Part shown: positions 57,531 through 60,000 of the stretch, in pieces
How the letters are laid out: every line of letters begins with the position of its first letter
How positions within the stretch are numbered: position 1 is the first letter of the stretch
Origin: Antedon mediterranea
Taxonomy: Eukaryota > Echinodermata > Crinoidea > Comatulida > Antedonidae
Assembly (NCBI RefSeq): GCF_964355755.1
Contig: NC_092672.1
Location: 5,706,001 to 5,766,000 of the forward strand
DNA: 60,000 bases
Direction: 5' to 3'
Program-made: the position numbers and the translations under genes
Notes under the pieces: model-generated
Told to the model about the DNA's origin: nothing
Seen by the model: the letters and a program-made list of their open reading frames with translations, nothing else
Database searches by the model: none

Positions 57531-60000
57531 TACAATGTAAAGTAACTTTTTATTCTGTTAACTTTTAAATGTATAAAGTGTTAACATTTTTTTAATATTT
57601 TATCCAACACAAATTGAAGTCGCATTTGATGAGCGGAACTTGAACCTAGGACCTTGTGCAAATCTATCATCTACCCATTTCAGCTGCTGATATTGTCGAA
57701 ATGAACATTTTAAATTGTATTGACCTTGTTTTGCCTAGACAGACGTAGACGCAATCATATATCTAGTCCACCAACGCAATATCAATGAATGTGATTTATT
57801 TGACACAAATGATCAACAAAATACAACTTTTGTATTTAATGAAATAATTTCAAGAAAGTAGGCCTCTGATCTAATTGCACTGACAAATTTCGCATCAATG
57901 ACTTCTATAGCGACGACAACGTATATGTTGTAAAATATGTGCAAGACTGTATATTGGCATAAGTGAGGATAACAGACCGAATTCTTCTATGTAATTGAGT
58001 GTCATAAACAGACAGCAGCATACAGTACATATAGTTAATAATACTAATTACTAATGGTCCTGTAGAGTTCTATCAATCTATTGGTAAACGTTTAAAAATT
58101 CAAATATTCAAGCAGAGGGAAAACAAAATGCTTGCTGCCACTTACTGTAGGGGAAGCATGCAATAGGAGAAGGGGAAGGGGAAGAACAATGGGGCGACAA
58201 TGGGGACATTTTATAATCCTATACAGTAAACTTATTTTATAATATGTTGCACATCTTTAAGATCATTACCAACGATAGCCCTAGTAGTTTAATAGTGGGA
58301 CATCTGCTTAGCCCGAGTTTGATTCTTTGGCAATGTTGCTCTCTTCTCAAATCTAATACACTTTTATTTATTACATTTCATTTATTTATTTCACCATGAT
58401 TTAAAATATACAGAGATGAATTGGTCAGATTACTATAACTTCAAGAGTCAGTGCAGTCCCATAATCTAACTAAAATTCAAAAAAACAATATAATAATAAA
58501 CAATATATTATATATTACAACATTTAATGGAAAATTTCCATTTCTAATTCATAAAATGGTCTAACAGTAGGGTGTCTGCATATTCATTGTTCATCATCAT
58601 TATCATAGGTATCTCTGCATCAATGATAGATATAACAATGCTGACAACAACACATGCCTTTAAGTATACCAGATCAGAAAACATAATCCTTAGAAATGCC
58701 AGGCAATTCACATAGTTAAGAAAACTAGTCTGCAAAACTAGTCTACTACTCTCACAGTTCATAAAGCATCTCTACTTTAATTTCCACTAGAGATTTACCA
58801 TGCTCTTTGATAAAACAACATTTCTGTTATAGTTCAACCCACAATTACGAAGAGTTGATAGCTTGGTATAAACAATCTTTAAGACCTTGTAGATAACTAG
58901 TCATCTGTTCTCACACGTAATCCAAACGCAATTTTAAAGGACACAAAAAGCCGACGTTTGCTGCTCAAGATTCAAAAGACATTCAATATATTTTTGTTAT
59001 AATTTGTCTAGGCTTATTATTAAAAATATTGCAATAATCCTTTTTAAATTATAATAGCAAAGATACCTTTTAATTACAATTTCCAAGTACAATTTCCAGT
59101 CATATTGACCCCATTTCAAATGTAGTTTAAAACCTTCTCAGTACAATTCCGATCATTTTATTATGAAATCTATTATGTTCGGTCTCAGATTTTAGATTTC
59201 AGAAATTCAGAAGATTCGTTAACAAAATTGAATTTAGAACGAAAATGCATGGAGCCTGGAAAGCCAAGTGACGAGTTAAAAATCTGAGATTCTCCTAGTA
59301 TATCAGGGAGACTTCCATGGGACACCTGATAAATGGAATAATGCAGAACAGAAGTGTGTAGAGAATATATATCTTAAAATCACAAGTCACCTTTATATAG
59401 TTGTTTTTGTACATAGATATTTTATATCTCTTAACGAAGGTTTTTTTTTATATTTAAATTTGAACTTTTTGATGTAATTTTTATATTTAAATATTGTTAT
59501 TTTATTGTAAAATCGAAGGTTTTTTATATTTAAATTTGAACTTTTTGATGTCATTTTTATATTTGAATATTGTAATTTTATTGTAAAAAAATGCAGCAAT
59601 TCAGCTTTTGGCTGCTAATGTATTTTATCGTTGAAATAAAAGTACCAAGATACATATAAATCATGTAGTAATAGCGAGGTGCGCGTCATGGCGATACTGT
59701 TATAAAGGAAATCATGAAAACTAGGAAGCACTTCAATATACAGTAAAAAGACAAAGCATGTTTTCTAAACAATGAACTATTACATAGTGTTGTGTTCAAA
59801 TGTAATTTATAGTACACTGACTGAACTGAGTGGGTGGGTATATTTATATCATAAACTTATATACATACATTTAAATATGGTTTTCATGTTATATTACGCA
59901 ATTATAAACTCATTTTCCAAGCATTACTAGGACATTTTTTTTAAATAGTGAGGTAACTTGACAATTACAGGAAGAAAAGAATCCCATATAAGTCTCATTT
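57531..60000. other. Right flank: GRK2/3 intron or upstream DNA
   Basis: No RGS-homology exon of GRK2/3 was found here. It contains weak tRNA-like sequences at 57627-57688 (-; AGGTTCAAGTTCC) and 58276-58330 (+), and the duplication at 59435-59589. Confidence 0.5.
59435..59589 (+). repeat. 79-bp tandem duplication
   Basis: Copy 1 59435-59513 and copy 2 59514-59589, each starting cgaaggttttt and ending tattttattgtaaaa or tt variants. AT-rich. Confidence 0.9.

Overview
This window is AT-rich animal nuclear DNA with many short exons, canonical GT-AG introns and a dense load of transposon fossils. The overrepresented palindrome TAGGCCTA, a chimeric 5S-rRNA/tRNA SINE and the two gene families present suggest a marine invertebrate deuterostome, most likely an echinoderm. 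The species call is inference; the gene calls are not.

There are two protein-coding genes. Positions 2706-18696 (+) hold the 3' part of a gene for a type I membrane protein: 27 EGF-like exons (E1-E27), each one six-cysteine domain bounded by phase-1 introns, followed by a final exon with a transmembrane helix and a 13-residue cytoplasmic tail. The visible part codes for about 1,110 residues. E1, E3, E6 and E7 (type A) and E4, E5 and E8 (type B) are recent tandem duplicates. Signal peptide and first exons are not seen. Positions 30404-54169 (-) hold a G-protein-coupled receptor kinase of the GRK2/3 (beta-adrenergic receptor kinase) subfamily: the whole kinase domain, AGC tail and PH domain to the stop codon. 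The N-terminal RGS-homology exons lie beyond the right edge.

The main discovery is in GRK2/3: two tandem, homologous, in-frame PH-domain exons (34333-34481 and 34112-34257) separated by a 75-bp intron. Only use of exactly one of them keeps the reading frame, so they look like mutually exclusive exons. One version keeps the basic pair known to bind phosphoinositide in mammalian GRK2 and the other does not, while both keep the Arg implicated in G-beta-gamma binding.

Region by region: 1-2705 repeats (poly-G run, 26-bp minisatellite, MITE) without a recognised gene; 2706-18696 EGF gene, with a 5S/tRNA SINE in one intron and a 3.35-kb inverted-repeat element in another; 18697-30403 intergenic DNA with a 25-bp tandem array, two MITEs and a CpG-containing promoter-like patch; 30404-54169 GRK2/3, with a 1.2-kb polypurine/polypyrimidine minisatellite and many MITEs in introns; 54300-57530 a broken CR1/L2-like LINE (-) in the next GRK2/3 intron; 57530-60000 further intron or upstream DNA. 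One MITE family has eight copies across the window. The two genes converge, and nothing in the sequence shows that they act together.
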